Part shown: piece by piece, positions 12,247 through 24,055 of the stretch
How positions within the stretch are numbered: the stretch's first letter is position 1
Layout of the letters: each line of letters starts with the position of its first letter
NCBI GenBank assembly: GCA_038503035.1
Contig: JAVSML010018932.1
Coordinates: 62,001-126,000, forward strand
DNA length: 64,000 bases
From: Crocodylus rhombifer
Lineage: Eukaryota > Chordata > Crocodylia > Crocodylidae
Direction: 5' to 3'
Notes under the pieces: generated by a model
What the model was told of the DNA's origin: nothing
Database searches by the model: none
The model's input: only the letters and a program-made list of their open reading frames with translations
Position numbers and translations under genes: made by a program

Positions 12247-12593
12247 CAGTGGTGGTCTGGACAGCTGGCATGGGCAACTAGTGCCACCTTTATCGGGGGG
12301 GCACATGCCCCCCCAGTGACCAGTCAACGAATGGGGGGGAGTTTCCCCTGTGGTAAAACTTACCAACTGGTGAGCAGCCATGCTGCCCCCAAAAGTAACC
12401 ACGGCACTTCCAGAAGCAGCCATGGCCTACATCCGGTGCTCCCATTCCCCAGCCAGCACTCACAGTGGGAGACTAGCACTCTCACCTGCTGCTCTGTCCG
12501 TTACCTAAGCAAGGACCGTGGCTGGTCAGGGGGTGCACCCATGCTCTTAGGGGGTGCACATGCACCCCTTCTACCCTCTACATGTCATCACTG
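12247..12593. mobile_element. Possible hAT-like element
   Basis: The left end reads CAGTGGTGGTCTGGACAGC and the right end in reverse CAGTGATGACATGTAG, a weak TIR pair of hAT style. Inside are palindromes GGGGGGGCACATGCCCCCCC (about 12,295) and 'gggtgcacatgcacccc' (about 12,553). The flanking 8-mers do not match, so the call is tentative. Confidence 0.35.
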
Positions 12594-13479
12594 ACAGCTA
12601 GTGACTGGGGAGGGCAGCTGCCAAACTGCAAAAGGTTAGGGATGAGCAAGTCAAGTGGAGAAGGGAGGCAAAGACCTTCCACGCTGCTAGGAGGGCTGCA
12701 TACATAACACAACACATACAACATAATGCACGTAAGCAGCCACAGCACAAAACAGTCATGCACCCCATATCAAGGCTTAACTTTGGTATCTAAGTACGGA
12801 AGCCAGGGTACAGGTGAAACAGTTGTGGTGCATTCCTGAGTGCACAGGGCTTCTCAGAGTCCAGGAGCAGGGAAAGAATGCACCCCGCCCCACACACACA
12901 CATGCACACTATCCCTAAGTGAGTTGTGGGAGGGGAAGCAGGGAAGTGTGTGTGTTTTCCTCTGGGTGCTCATGGCACCAGCAGCTGTGGCAGGGGTCCT
13001 CCCTGCCTGTTTCTGGTCACTGTGCATTACTGTGTACTCAGGGATACCCCTTCTGCCCCCCCCTCCCCCCACTGATGCCCCTGTGCCCTGACTGTGCTGC
13101 TTGGTGGCCAAAAGCAAATCTGGGGAAGGCTAAAACCTGGGAATCTCAGATAAATATAACCATGGGAAGACCAGGTTGGAGTAGAGAAGTATCTACTTGG
13201 GAGAGGAGGGTGTGTAGACTGAGAAATTGATGTTTGGAGGGTCCAGGGGTGTGAAAAGACTGAAAAGGGAACAGATAAGCGTCTTTAGAAGTGCTCTGGG
13301 TTGTAGGGACTGGATTGGAAACAGAGGAATGGCTTTTAGTCTTTGGAGAAGGGACAGAGAACTTCTGTCTGGGTGGCCTTTGACCCAGTAAATGCCTTTA
13401 GTAAAGAGACTATCTGCATTGGCAACCATTGTCCCTCTGCTTTACCTGTGAGAGATTAGGATGTTATGCCTTGTGGTCA
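12594..13479. other. No recognised feature
   Basis: Moderately GC-rich DNA with a short CA run near 12,892 and a C-rich stretch near 13,056. No coding or repeat assignment could be made. Confidence 0.55.
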
Positions 13480-13612
13480 TGTTAGGATTGACTGGGTAGT
13501 TTAATAGGTTAGATACTGGCTTTGTATAGAGATGACCCTAACTCTGATAGGGGGTTGGATTAATTGACCTCAGAAGGTCTCTTCCAGTCTTCTATCTCTG
13601 TGGTTGTTGCTT
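13480..13612 (+). mobile_element. CR1 3' tail fragment
   Basis: The stretch ending 'gacctcagaaggtctcttcc' followed by 'tctatctctgtgg' matches the conserved CR1 3' UTR form (ggttggact-agatgacctc...gtcccttcca). Only the last about 130 bp are recognisable. An old copy. Confidence 0.55.
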
Positions 13613-13975
13613 GTAACTTTGGTTTGCTTTGTCTCCCAACAAGAGGCAAAGTCTGTCTCTCTCAGATGTAAAACTGGATGCTAGCTCTTCAAGTCAAGGC
13701 CATGGAGTACCATGGGAGGTTACAGACCAAAAATCAAAGGTCTCAGAGTGGGAAGCAGCCTGGGGTCCACCCTTGCTCTAAAAGCCATGCCTTGCCTGGC
13801 TTTGGGGGGAACATACTCTCAGACCAGACATTGCCTTGAGTAAGCACCCATCTGGAAGACATAACATGTTTCTATACCTTTTAGAAAACTATCCAGTTTT
13901 GCTTTAAATACTTCAAGTGATGGAAAATATATTACACCTAAAGCAGTTTTAAGGGCCAGTAACTTTATTTATTGA

Positions 13976-14338
13976 TACTGGACACTTAAACACATGGGGA
14001 GTCTGCTCTGACACACTGGAAATCCAGCACATCAAAGCAGACTTAACTAATTAAGTCTGCTCAAGCATGTAAATTGACACATGCTAGCAGCCCTGCGCAT
14101 CACGTGTATCAGTGTCACAGCACATATCAGCACTGAGAAAATGGTGGTGGTACGGCTTAAACTAAAACACATTCTGCTTTAGTTCAAAGTGCACTGCTGT
14201 CATTTTCTCAGCGCTGCCGTACCCTGTTCAGCTGATTCACCTGCTTCTGACAAAGTACTGGGCACTTTTAATTAATGCAACTCACTAATTGAAAGCTCCC
14301 AGTGCTGCATCAGGAGCACATGTAAAAATGCCCAATTA
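13976..14338. mobile_element. Palindromic MITE-like element, copy 2
   Basis: The left end TACTGGACACTTAAACACAT pairs loosely with the right end read in reverse, TTGGGCATTTTTACATGTGC. The centre is an imperfect palindrome: 'cagcactgagaaaatgg' at 14,128 against 'cattttctcagcgctg' near 14,201, with an inner pair actaaaacac/ctttagt. The shared 'gagaaaatggtgg' core links it to copy 1 at 6.0-6.3 kb. No coding potential. Confidence 0.58.
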
Positions 14339-14398
14339 TTTTAGCATAGACCTTAGTAAGTTAAAAGTGTAGGGTTTTTTTTTTCTGATATGCCATGT

Positions 14399-14401
<3 letters not shown>

Positions 14402-14432
<31 letters not shown>
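14402..14432 (+). repeat. (TG)n microsatellite
   Basis: About fifteen TG units. Confidence 0.97.
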
Positions 14433-14434
<2 letters not shown>

Positions 14435-15917
14435 TTAGTGCACCAGGAAAAAAAGGATACTTTAGAACATGTTTCCATTCCTGAACAGAAATAAGCTATA
14501 CCATTATGGCACATCCCTGCAGGTATAACAGCCTCCACAATAAGTGTGGGGGAGGGTTATGCAATTTTAACAAAGCCAATACTTCTGTGTTTGTCAGAGT
14601 CTTTAACGTAAGGAATCAATTTAAATTAAATCAAAGCAATAAACTTTTAGTTAGAAATAAATGTCCACATAGAGATCTGCATCAGAAGAACAAAGGTTGG
14701 AAGTTGAAATAGATTTAGTTATTGCCGTGCTCGATGCAGTCATGGGTGTAAACAGATATCACCTTCATGATACCATAAGCATTCTTATGGCAAAACAAAA
14801 TGGAAGCTATTTTGTGCTATAAATATCCAAATGGGTGACTGCAACAAAAGGTAATATTAATTTGTGGTGTTATTTTGAGGTGGGCATCGGTTTGTTTTAA
14901 GGCAGGAGAGTGCAGGAAGCCTGGAGCTGCTCCTGGGGCTTCAGGTGCATGATCCTGTGCACCCTGGAAATCTATGAATGAGAATACCTGGGGTAGACAG
15001 GATCAAGACCTAGAAGCATTGGGAGCAATGGCTTCCCAGGCTGGTGGCTGGTTTACTCATTTTGCAGAGACGCCCTGAGTCAGAATTCTTGTGTTGCGGG
15101 ACAAGGAGCAGGAGTCTGGTCCCTTTCCCTGTCACTGCTTTTTCCACCAAAATTGTGGGGGAAATGCATTGAATATAACACCTCTTCCCTCCCCCCTGCC
15201 CATTAATTATACTCCATGCATTGGAAAATTATAACAAATTTATAATTTGCCATGTATGGAATTAAATAATTGGGGGGGTCATCTGAAATTCAAAGTTGTC
15301 TTGAATTTGGTTAAATACAGTATATAGAATGGCAGAATAAACCAAAGAAATGTATTCCCTATTAATCTTATGCAAATTAAATAATTATTTTGTCTTAGTA
15401 AAACCTTGGATTCTGGACCTCTTGCCTTAGGAGACATGCTAGACACATGGCCCAAATGCCCCACATTGCTGCCATCTGCAACCACTTCAAAATAAAGTGT
15501 TCTTACAAACTGTTACTCCTGTTAACCCATTACTATTAATAAACTATTACAATATAATAAATATTAATACAAATTTAAATTTATTTCCAAAAGCAGTGTT
15601 TTGCCATATAAATTCATTTCAACAAACGCCAATATTCTAGGTCCTTAAATTACTGAGGAAGAAGTCCATCAAATAAAAATGATATGCACAAAAACCAAAA
15701 CCTAATCTACATCAAAACATTAATTTTAAAAGTCAAGTGCTCCAAAACTTCTAATATGCAGATATAATAATATTTGTATGAAACTGAGTTTTCTGTCATC
15801 TTTGCATTTGCTCCCCTATACAGCTGTTAATTACATGAAATTTTCCTGGAGGAATGTTAGCAAAGCTTGAATACAGAAACTTAAAATTCCTAGCACAGAT
15901 CTCTTCCATTTCATCTA
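14433..15917. other. No recognised feature
   Basis: AT-rich DNA without recognisable ORF or repeat. A slightly GC-richer patch at about 14,880-15,180 was examined and not identified. Confidence 0.6.
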
Positions 15918-16430
15918 ATAGAATCATAGAAAAATAGGGCTGGAAAATCCTCAAGAATTCCATCTCTGATTAAATCATCCTGGATAAGAGTATGTCTAAC
16001 CTGCTTTGAAAAATTTCCAAGGATGGAGATTCCACAACCTCTTTAGGTAACTGAGCCAATGCTTACCCACTCTTCCCAATGCTTTAACATTCTTTGTAAT
16101 ATCTAAATTTCTTTTGCTGTGATTTTAAGACCATCTTTTCTTATACACATAAAATAGTCTACCATAATCTTTTCATAAAACCACCCTTCAAATTAGTTGA
16201 AGAATGCCAGCAAGTTCACCCTTAATCTTACCTTCTCTAACGTAAATATTCCTAGTTCTTTTGGGGCTTTACTTGTAAGTCATGTTTCCCTGACCTCTGG
16301 TCACTTTCTTTTCTCTATGCTGGATTCTTTTATAACTGTTCACATCTTTTTTGAAGTGTGGGGCCTAAAATCAGAAATTGTACTCCAGATAAGACCTCAC
16401 CAGTACCGAACAGAAAAGAAGAATAACTTA
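15918..16430 (-). mobile_element. CR1 LINE 3' portion, old
   Basis: The plus strand opens 'atagaatcatagaaaaatag', the reverse complement of a CR1 tail. It continues through reverse-complemented 3' UTR ('ggatggagattccacaacct') into the end of ORF2 ('tgacctctggtcac', 'tttttgaagtgtggggcc'). The coding part is riddled with stops. Among the older CR1 copies here, together with 38.2-39.4 kb. Confidence 0.85.
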
Positions 16431-16449
16431 TCTTAATTTGAGAATGATG

Positions 16450-16737
16450 CAGGGCCCAATTAACGCATAGGTAAACTAGGCACATGCCTGGGGCCCTGAG
16501 CTTCAGGGGTGGGGGCAGTCCTTACATGGTGGCAGCATGAATGGCCCTGTCTGCCTCCCTTTCCTTTCATTCCCTCCCTTCCACTAGCCTCGACTCAGCA
16601 GCTGCTGCTTTCTAGAAGCAGCTCCAAGCCTCGCTCCCCAGTGGTGGCTGTGCCGAGGTGGGAATGAGAGTCTCGACCGGCCTGGAGGCCACACTTTTGT
16701 TTGCCTAGGACTCACTAAAGGGGTTAATCCTGCCCTG
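16450..16737. mobile_element. hAT-like non-autonomous element with perfect 8-bp TSD
   Basis: The 288-bp element has TIRs CAGGGCCCAATTAACGCATA (left) and CAGGGCAGGATTAACCCCTT (right, read in reverse). It is flanked by identical 8-bp direct repeats GAATGATG at 16,442-16,449 and 16,738-16,745. An 8-bp duplication with CAGGG termini is diagnostic of hAT transposition. The interior is GC-rich and non-coding, so it must have been mobilised in trans. Confidence 0.9.
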
Positions 16738-16745
16738 GAATGATG

Positions 16746-18515
16746 CTTATTAACACAGACCATATGCTAACAGAATAATTGAAAAGAATTTCATTGTTTT
16801 TCCTTGAGTGAACCAACACATAGAAAATGACAAAAAACATGTTTTAGCATTTACACAGCCATCTGTGAAATAAAAGTGCAATGCTTGATTTTTGTTTTCG
16901 TTTTTTGGAGAAGAATGGTTGGGACATAAAACAGAAGTTGTAGCCAGTATAGCTGTGTATTTTGCCATTCAACATGTGAAAACCCATGTAGTTGAATGAA
17001 CTTGGCTCTGCTGCTTTATTAAAGACTTGGGTTCTAATCCCAATTCTGCATAATATTTTTCTAATGGGGTAATTAGTTTGTTTGAATAATTAAAAGTTGC
17101 CTGACCTGTTGGTGTAGGGATAAGGGATGAGAAGCCTTGATGATAAGGTTCTGAACTGCACAGGAATGTTAACTTATCTTAGTAGAATAGGTGACACAGA
17201 ATCTCTGTTCTCCTGGCCCCCATCCAATTATAAATGTCTATCTACCATGAAGTATGTGTTGTGGATTTCTACCTTATCCCTTTTAGGACAATGCAAATCT
17301 TATCTCAGCTGTTGACAGGCATATGATGCCTGCTAAATGTTAAATGTCATGCCAGATGGGTGTGACATTTGACAGGTGTTATGAACTGTCAGTATATACT
17401 CTAGGCTCCTTTTCTTAAAATCCAGTATTATCTAATAATTGGGCTCTTATTTATGTGAATGAGTCATTGCCTCAACTTGAGTTAAAATAGAGGAGCTTCA
17501 GGCAGTGCTAAAAATCATGCATTTGGTTGAGCTTTGAAGGTAAAGGAGAGGTATGAAGTATGTAGAAGTTTTAGGATCTGTTCTGACAGCACAGGAAATG
17601 ATAATATGAAGGATCTGTCAGTAATGGACTCCCCCACACTTTTTATTGATTTTTTTATCTGCTGTAATAATGTCAGCATGGTTTTTTAATAAGGTATTTC
17701 TCTTATTTCTCTGAACAATATTTTATTTTGAAATCATAGACGAATTCATTCTTTCAGAGTTGGTAATCTACCACCTTTTATAAGCACTACTTTACCAGAG
17801 TATTTGATAGATTGATAATAGAAAAAGTCACTTTTCTGGTGACAGTTCTTTGGCAGCTAAATCAAGTTCCATCTACTTTTTCATCAGCTATGTTAGTACT
17901 ACATGATGCTTTTCTATTCTAATTTGTTGACTTGTTCATAAAATTAAGCAAAGTGTGTGATATTTAATGTAACATGAAGTGGAAAGCATCAGCAACAATG
18001 TAGTACTTATCCTGTTTCTGTTTCCACCTTGAGACAGTATAGCATAAGATCATCTGTTTGCCACAACTTCTGGTGACAGTGGGGGGAAAAAGCAAACAGG
18101 ATCAGGTTTGGGATCTAACAAATTAATTTCTTGGACACACATATAGAACTGGGTGAATAATGCATTTTCAGGTCATTGCCCATTTTGAACAGTCAGAAGA
18201 AATATTTTGATGATTAAATTGTTCTGATTTTGAACATTTTTATTTTAATGTGTCATATGAAAAATTGAAACAAAAAGTGGCTTTGTGTGACCAGGCCACT
18301 ACTTACATGCTAGAACCATACTGCTTTATGGCTCTGGGGCCCTGTCACTTGTTACTGAGGAGGGAAGAAGGGCATGCTATTTTGAGTATGTTATGTTCTT
18401 TGTCATGAGTTTGCGTGAATTTGGCCTCAATTTATATGCCAGCAAGAGTCCACTTAGCATCTTGAAAGCTCAAGCCTTTAGCAGAAGTGCAAGGTCTTTT
18501 AAAACTGGGGATTAT
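16746..18515. other. No gene; possible SINE trace
   Basis: Mostly AT-rich and featureless. At about 17,025-17,050 'gacttgggttctaatcccaa' resembles a pol III B box as found in MIR/CORE SINEs, but the A box is not recognisable. Confidence 0.5.
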
Positions 18516-18625
18516 TCTAATATTATAAAAGACTTGGTCTGTCTGTCCGTCTGCCTGTCCATAACACTTTATTCATGCTCTGATTGGCTGACTGAAACAG
18601 CCAAACAGAGTGCAAATACAGCCGT
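18516..18625 (+). mobile_element. Helitron-like 5' segment, copy 1
   Basis: The segment opens TCTAATATTATAAAAGAC followed by a 'tctgtctgtccgtctg' run and 'ctgattggctg'. A homologous segment lies at 36,737-36,850. A TC start followed by an AT-rich 'taatattataaa' and a tctg-repeat is a common arrangement at Helitron 5' ends. No 3' hairpin with CTRR was found, so the class is inferred. The following G-rich DNA to about 19,130 may belong to it. Confidence 0.4.
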
Positions 18626-19130
18626 GGGACAGGAGGTGGCAGCACGGTGGAGCACTGCCATGATGGCTGGGATGGAGCAAGGGGGGGGCAGCAGTGGCAA
18701 CGTAGGTAGCAACAATGCAGGTGGTGATGATGGTGCAGAGGGGGGCAAGGCCACTGGAACTGGTCTTGCCTCCCCCCACCTTGTTCCTTGGAGGTGGTCA
18801 TGGTGGCACAGGGGGGAAGTGGGGTTAAGACACCATGGGGGGCGACGAGGCCGCTGGGCACAGGCCTCAGCCCAGCCCTCCCCACTTCCACCATTGCAAG
18901 CTGCAGGGTTGAAATAGGCCAATGCGGTGGCAGTGAAGGGAAGAGCAGAACCGACCTGAGAGGGGAGATGTGGGTGAACCACAGCCACAGGGGGAGAAAG
19001 GGAGAGTGGGTCTGGGCCAATATGGTGGCAGTAGTAGTAGCTTTGAGGGGAGGGAAGGAGTGGGCCCATGGGAGGGAGAAAGCTGGCCCACCATGGTTGA
19101 GGGGGGAGGAGTAGGCCCTATCTAACCTAA

Positions 19131-19765
19131 CATGGCAGGAGTAGGGGAGGGGAGGAGTTTACATATAACAATGGAGTTGTCAGTGTTGAAAGTCATGGCT
19201 GTAGAGTTTTAAAAGTTGTTGTGAGGTGTATCTGGCTGTCCCTTTTTTTGTCTGTTATGTATTTTTTATTCAAATATAGTCCCCAAGTACTTCCTTTTTT
19301 CATATCAGAGAAAACCAATGCAGGAAAAAATAAGGAAGATTAATTCAGGAAGTATTTGTACACTATCATTCTACATCATGTGTTAGGAGTAAAGAAATTT
19401 CACAGTGTGATCATTCCAGAGTTAATGCATTGTGGCAGTATATTTGCAGTGATAGTTTTCATCTTACAAATTAAATCCTCCCCATCAACAAATTAACTTT
19501 ATTTAGCCCCATCTCTCATCTTGAAAGTTATGTAGCATCAATCCATTTAAAAATGTCAAGTATTTCCAAACATGAGAATAACAGAAGGTCTTCATTTGGC
19601 CTTCCAACTGAAGGCCATGAAATTTCTAGAGAATTAAGGAAAATAGAGGTCCTCTGGCAAGGTCTTTCAGGGTGTTGAAAGAAGTAACTTTTGAAACATT
19701 TCCAAGTGTAACGGGCTTCAAAATATTTCAAAAGAGTATTTTACCTGCTGATCTATGTACAGCCC
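19131..19765. other. No recognised feature
   Basis: AT-rich DNA without identifiable genes or repeats. Confidence 0.55.
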
Positions 19766-21027
19766 TGTCACAGGGCGGGGACCCAGGAGCAGCCGTGATA
19801 TCTCCTGGCACCCCCCTACCGTGCCAAGTTGACTATCAAGCACCCTTGTTCTCGCCCGCCACATCTTCGATGATAAAAGTATTATAAGGGAGGCTGCCTT
19901 TTGTCCCTTGGACACGGTGCTCTTATTTATCCTGGCCCCGTTCCTTGTAGATTGATTTGGCATCCCCCCAGCCTTATGGGCTGTGCGTGGCTCCTACCAC
20001 CCCTTATACCATGCCCCAAACCTCTCAGATGTACCGGACATTGTCTTGTCAAACTCCTTTGCTGCGCCCTCACGGCACCCCCTTGCTATAGCCCACACCC
20101 CCACGGACGTCCTCTGGGCTCATCTTAGTTGCCCCACTGGGGCCTTTCTCCGCGCTCACCGTGGATGCTCTCTGGCCTTTCTCACGGCCATGCCCACACC
20201 AGGGCTACCTCTTACCTGCCCGCACTGGGCTCCTGCCTTGCGCTCCCTGCCCGCACTGGGGCCTCATCTCGCAATCGGGGCTCAGGTGGCCGTAGCCATG
20301 CCTGGTCCCCAAATTCCCCTTCCTGGGTCTTCTATTCCTCTGTGCGCCCTCCCTGGAGCTTCTCACAATTGGGGCTCAGGTGGCCGTAGATGTGCCTGGC
20401 CCCCAATGCACTGTGCCCCGTCTCGGGGCTGGGGTCAGTGCACCCCCTCCTTGGGTCTACAAACCACACTGAGGCTCAGGTGGCTGTAGCTATGCCTGGC
20501 CCCAGACCCACCTTCTTGGGTTGCTCACCCACCCTGGGGCTTCCCCCCCACAACACTGCCCCACTGGGGCCGGGGTCTATACACCCCCAAAACACGGCAC
20601 CCTCTCTGGCACCAGGAACCCCCACGCTACTGGGGAGCTCCTATGAGGCCTCTTCCAACCCCTACAGCCTCACCCGGTCCTCCAGTGTAGCAACTACCAA
20701 CAGAAAAATCAAGCCCCTGGGCTACAACATAAACTCCAAGCCATCTGGCTAAAACACAGTTTCTAAGCCCTCTGGCTAGCCATCGTTCAAAAGCCTACCA
20801 GGGCTTGCTCCCCCAGTCCTCAACCGAAGCTGTTCAAGCCATCTAGCATCCACTTCTGCAGAGCTCTCTCTTCCTCAGCTGCCAGAGGGGAACTGCCTCC
20901 TTGGGCCCAGGCTGTTTATATAGGCCAGGTCCTGCCCCCTTCTGGTCAGCTGACCCAACTGCAGTTGCCCCAGCAATCGGCACCTGTCCCACTTTCTAGG
21001 AGCAGGGCATTTCAGGGTCCTGTGACA
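19766..21027 (-). mobile_element. Solo LTR, copy A (minus sense)
   Basis: A 1,262-bp GC-rich block bounded by TGTCAC and GTGACA, the TG...CA palindromic ends of an LTR. It aligns in reverse orientation with the LTR at 42,723-43,962 over most of its length. A TATA box (TATATAAA on the minus strand, 20,915-20,922) about 110 bp from the minus-strand start fixes the sense as minus. The 5-bp flanks are agccc and agtcc, 4 of 5 identical. Internally a minisatellite unit with 'ggctcaggtggc' recurs at 20,279, 20,373 and 20,473. Long open frames on both strands here reflect GC-rich composition. No gag-pol interior flanks it, so it is a solo LTR left by recombination. Confidence 0.82.
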
Positions 21028-21425
21028 AGTCCCTGTAGCACCTCTAGGATGGAACACTTCTAAATTTCCCTCGTAGCATATTTCTGTGACTCTCCAACCA
21101 GGGGCCAGTAGCTGGAGAACCTAATTTCAACAGCCGCAGGGGCTTTGGGACTTGAGAGGCCTAGAGACCAGGCAAGAACAACCAAGCCATTTACCTTCCT
21201 TCCCTCCAATCACTGTGGACAGGTGGGATGAAGCAGAGCACTTTGGGTTTCTGAAAGATGTATGGATTCTCTATCCTATTTTACACATAACAAAAAGTGA
21301 ATTACTTAAAAATGTTACTTCATTTGAAGAGGTGCTAAACTCGGAGAGATTTAGCCACTTTTGAAACTTTTCCTCAGACACATACTTCTGTATAGCTGTC
21401 TCTTTGAAATGTTTTAAATCTTTAA
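21028..21425. other. No recognised feature
   Basis: Mixed-composition DNA without identifiable gene or repeat. Confidence 0.5.
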
Positions 21426-21740
21426 GGGGTGTAGGTTGTAGCTGTGTTGGCACCTCTCCACTATTTACCTACTACATCCACCCCCCCACCCCGCCCCTGC
21501 CCTGCCTCTTACTCACTGACTCAATTTAAATTTTCACTGACTGTCTTTTTTCCATACATACCAGCCTGTGGCCTCTTTACTATTCATTCCATCCAGGAAG
21601 ATTACACACAAACTGCAGATACTTCCTCAGCCTGATGAAAGGTTTTTAAACCAAAAGCTTTCTAAGAAAAATGTTTCCAACTACTTAGTTGTTCTAGTAA
21701 AAGATATCAGATTTACCCAAAGAACCTTGTCTGCCTCAAA
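21426..21740 (+). repeat. Interspersed repeat with inverted-type termini
   Basis: The right half has the string 'cctgatgaaagg', then 'aaagctttctaag', 'acttagttgttctagtaaaa' and 'acccaaagaaccttgtctgc'. This pattern is common in reptile genomes (…gatgaag…gcccgaaagct…agttgatctaataaaa…). The left end 'gtagctgtgttgg' is the reverse complement of the 'ccaacacggctac' sequence that usually terminates such elements. The superfamily is uncertain. Related copies lie at 30,865-31,317 and 48,958-49,105. Confidence 0.55.
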
Positions 21741-21889
21741 TCTTTGAAAATTGCAAATTTTATTTCTGTCCGTTGTCAAAGAAAAATCTTTGATTTCAGA
21801 TGCCGATGGCAAAAAGGTCAAAAGGTTAATATAACATATTTCATCATCATAGTTCCGTATTCAGCCCTCCCCCAGCTTAAATGTAAAAT

Positions 21890-22496
21890 ACATGCGCAGT
21901 CATTCTTGCATGAAACCTGAGCAGAAGTAAGGAACACGCAAAGTCTGCTCACAGTCATAATTGGCAGTCCTGTAATTATTCAAGCCTGGTGTGTTGTGAC
22001 TGGCTACCTGAAAACCTTTAATTTTGGAAAGATTTTCGCCTTCTGTGGAGACCTCCACGCACACCCAGGAGACATAGTCAGCGGCCTGGCCAGTCACTGA
22101 CCCCTCCCCACCTGCGGCGAAAAAATTACAGGTGTTGTATTCGAATTTTTGTCGACTCGTCCGTTCTCCAAGAGCTCACGAACGTCTTTAAACCGAAGTT
22201 ACCTGTACGCTTTGCTGAAAACCTGCACCAAGCATTTTATGATCTGTGCAATGAAGAAGCATCTGCAAGCTAAACTGAACTTCCTCTTTTTCACTGTGTA
22301 ACCACGACTTCCTTCCTACGCCGCATCTCTTCTGTGGTGTAATTAATAATAAATCTTTAACCAAAACGCATTTAAACTCCCTGACTCCTCTCGCTTTTCC
22401 ACCTGTACGACCACCGTATCGTACTCGCATCCAGCCGGTCGTGCCAACCCAGGCTCGCAGGTCAAGGGTGCACCGGTCCTCGGATGAGGCATCCAT
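21890..22496. other. CpG-rich block, candidate regulatory or exonic sequence
   Basis: Between about 22,105 and 22,490 I count roughly 24 CpG dinucleotides in 400 bp at near 47% GC. That is close to the number expected by base composition, whereas the surrounding single-copy DNA is strongly CpG-depleted. CpG retention normally means an unmethylated promoter or a recent insertion. On the minus strand an ATG at 22,496 in good context (gacATGG) opens a 102-residue frame. A second minus frame without an ATG start ends at 21,900 (about 98 residues, several Cys) and lies across a possible 'cgccgcag' acceptor. Neither is recognised. Splice signals of the right kind exist but their phases do not agree, so no gene model is proposed. 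Confidence 0.5.
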
Positions 22497-23616
22497 GTCC
22501 TCAGAATGAACCTGTTAGGTGATCTGAATGGCAGGAAATAGGAGCAAGCTTTTCATGCTGATGGAGTAACTAAAACAAACACCTGGATCCATGTACAGCT
22601 TGTTAAAAAAGTCTTGATTTATTTATTAGAAGGAGCATGCTGTGATATGTTCTGATTCTGAATGCAGTTGGGTGCACCTTTGAGCGAGACTGTCAGGGTC
22701 CTGAGATGCCTGAAATGTCACCCTCCTGACCTATGGTGCCTCAGCTACACTGCCTCACCCAGACCTTGCCATATCTTAGCAGAGGGGATTCTGCCAGTTA
22801 GAAGAATTGCCACCTTGTCCAGTCATACACTCAGAAAAGATAGATCTTCCCCTTTCTTAGAATAGGCTTACCCATACAGTCAAATGCTCTGGAATCATAG
22901 CTATCACTGACAATAAGTGGGTTAAAATGATAATAAAAGGTTTATTATTTAAAAACATGAACAAAAACAAGCATAAAAAATCAGTAACAATATCATGAGA
23001 TATAGACAGGCATACAAGAATAAACAAACAGAAGAAAATATCTAAATAATAAGTTGTTCTGACCTTGCATCTTAAATCCAAGGATGCAATTCTACCCAAA
23101 TCAACAGTTTAGAAAACAAGTTTCTGCCTCTGACTTCTCCGTGAGGATCTCCTGAATTTTCTTGTCAGTTGGTTTTACTCAGTGAGATAGCTGAGGGATT
23201 TCAATGTTTCCCTAGGTCCAGAAAAAAACTTAAGACTTCCTTATGCTCTCCAGGCCAAATTTAAGTACATTTTTTTGTGTGTGGCCATTTACTTGTGACA
23301 CCCATTGGATTTATGGGGAGCACACATTATGCATATGACTTCTTGCCTTCCTCCAAAGATGAAAGATTACAAGAGCATAAATCTTTCCAGATCTAATAAG
23401 ACCAGGAGGACACATGCAATGCCTTTTTTCCAATAGTTTGACTAGCCAAGTGTTATTTTGATGGCCCCTTCGTTTAAAATGAAAATCGTCATTGTCTGGA
23501 AGACTTTGGTTTCTGTGCCTCAGAGCATGTCTGCAAGGGAGATGAGTAAACAACTCCTATCAAATGCTAATTTTTAGTGATGCCATTGCTGATGCCATTT
23601 ATATTGTGAGCCTCCC
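22497..23616. other. No recognised feature
   Basis: AT-rich DNA; short frames carry no recognisable domains. Confidence 0.55.
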
Positions 23617-23893
23617 TTAGGGCATCTTCACAGGTGCTTAAGGAGGAGAAGGAGGGCACTTTAATTAGATGCTCGCAGGAGCCATTTTAATTGAAGCACC
23701 CACAGCATCTCATGTATTCAGTGTCCTGTGCTTCAAAATGGTTGTGGGGCAAAACATTGAGCTTTAGTTAAACCACCCCCACTGCCATTTTGAAGCATGG
23801 GAATGCTGAATACATGTGACACCAAGCCTGCTCTGAAAGGGGCTAATTAGCACACAATGGAGCAGGTATCAGGCACATGAATAGATGCCTTTA
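23617..23893. mobile_element. Palindromic MITE-like element, copy 3
   Basis: The termini TTAGGGCATCTTCACAGGTG (left) and AAAGGCATCTATTCATGTG (right, read in reverse) form TIRs. A strong internal palindrome has arms at 23,711-23,749 and 23,777-23,816, each built on 'catgtattcag' and 'cttcaaaatgg'. The centre 'gctttagtt' is shared with copy 2. Non-coding. The 8-bp flanks match only partly. Confidence 0.65.
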
Positions 23894-24055
23894 GGTTCCA
23901 AGGCAACTCATGGTTTATTACTTTATAGTTATTATCATAGTTTCTAATCCTGGCCCTATTATGACATATAAGAAATAGATTGTCCATTAAAAAAATGCCT
24001 AATTAACATAAGGAAGATATGACTAAATATAGCTTGATCCTACCTATAAATAGAG

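Noticed and set aside
18393..19114. Overlapping long frames on both strands
   Set aside because: G-rich and C-rich low-complexity DNA downstream of a Helitron-like end; no homology recognised and both strands are open at once.
22112..22204. Joining the two minus-strand frames of the CpG-rich block by a 92-nt intron
   Set aside because: Donor and acceptor consensus exist but the reading phases do not match, and neither frame is recognised, so no spliced model is offered.
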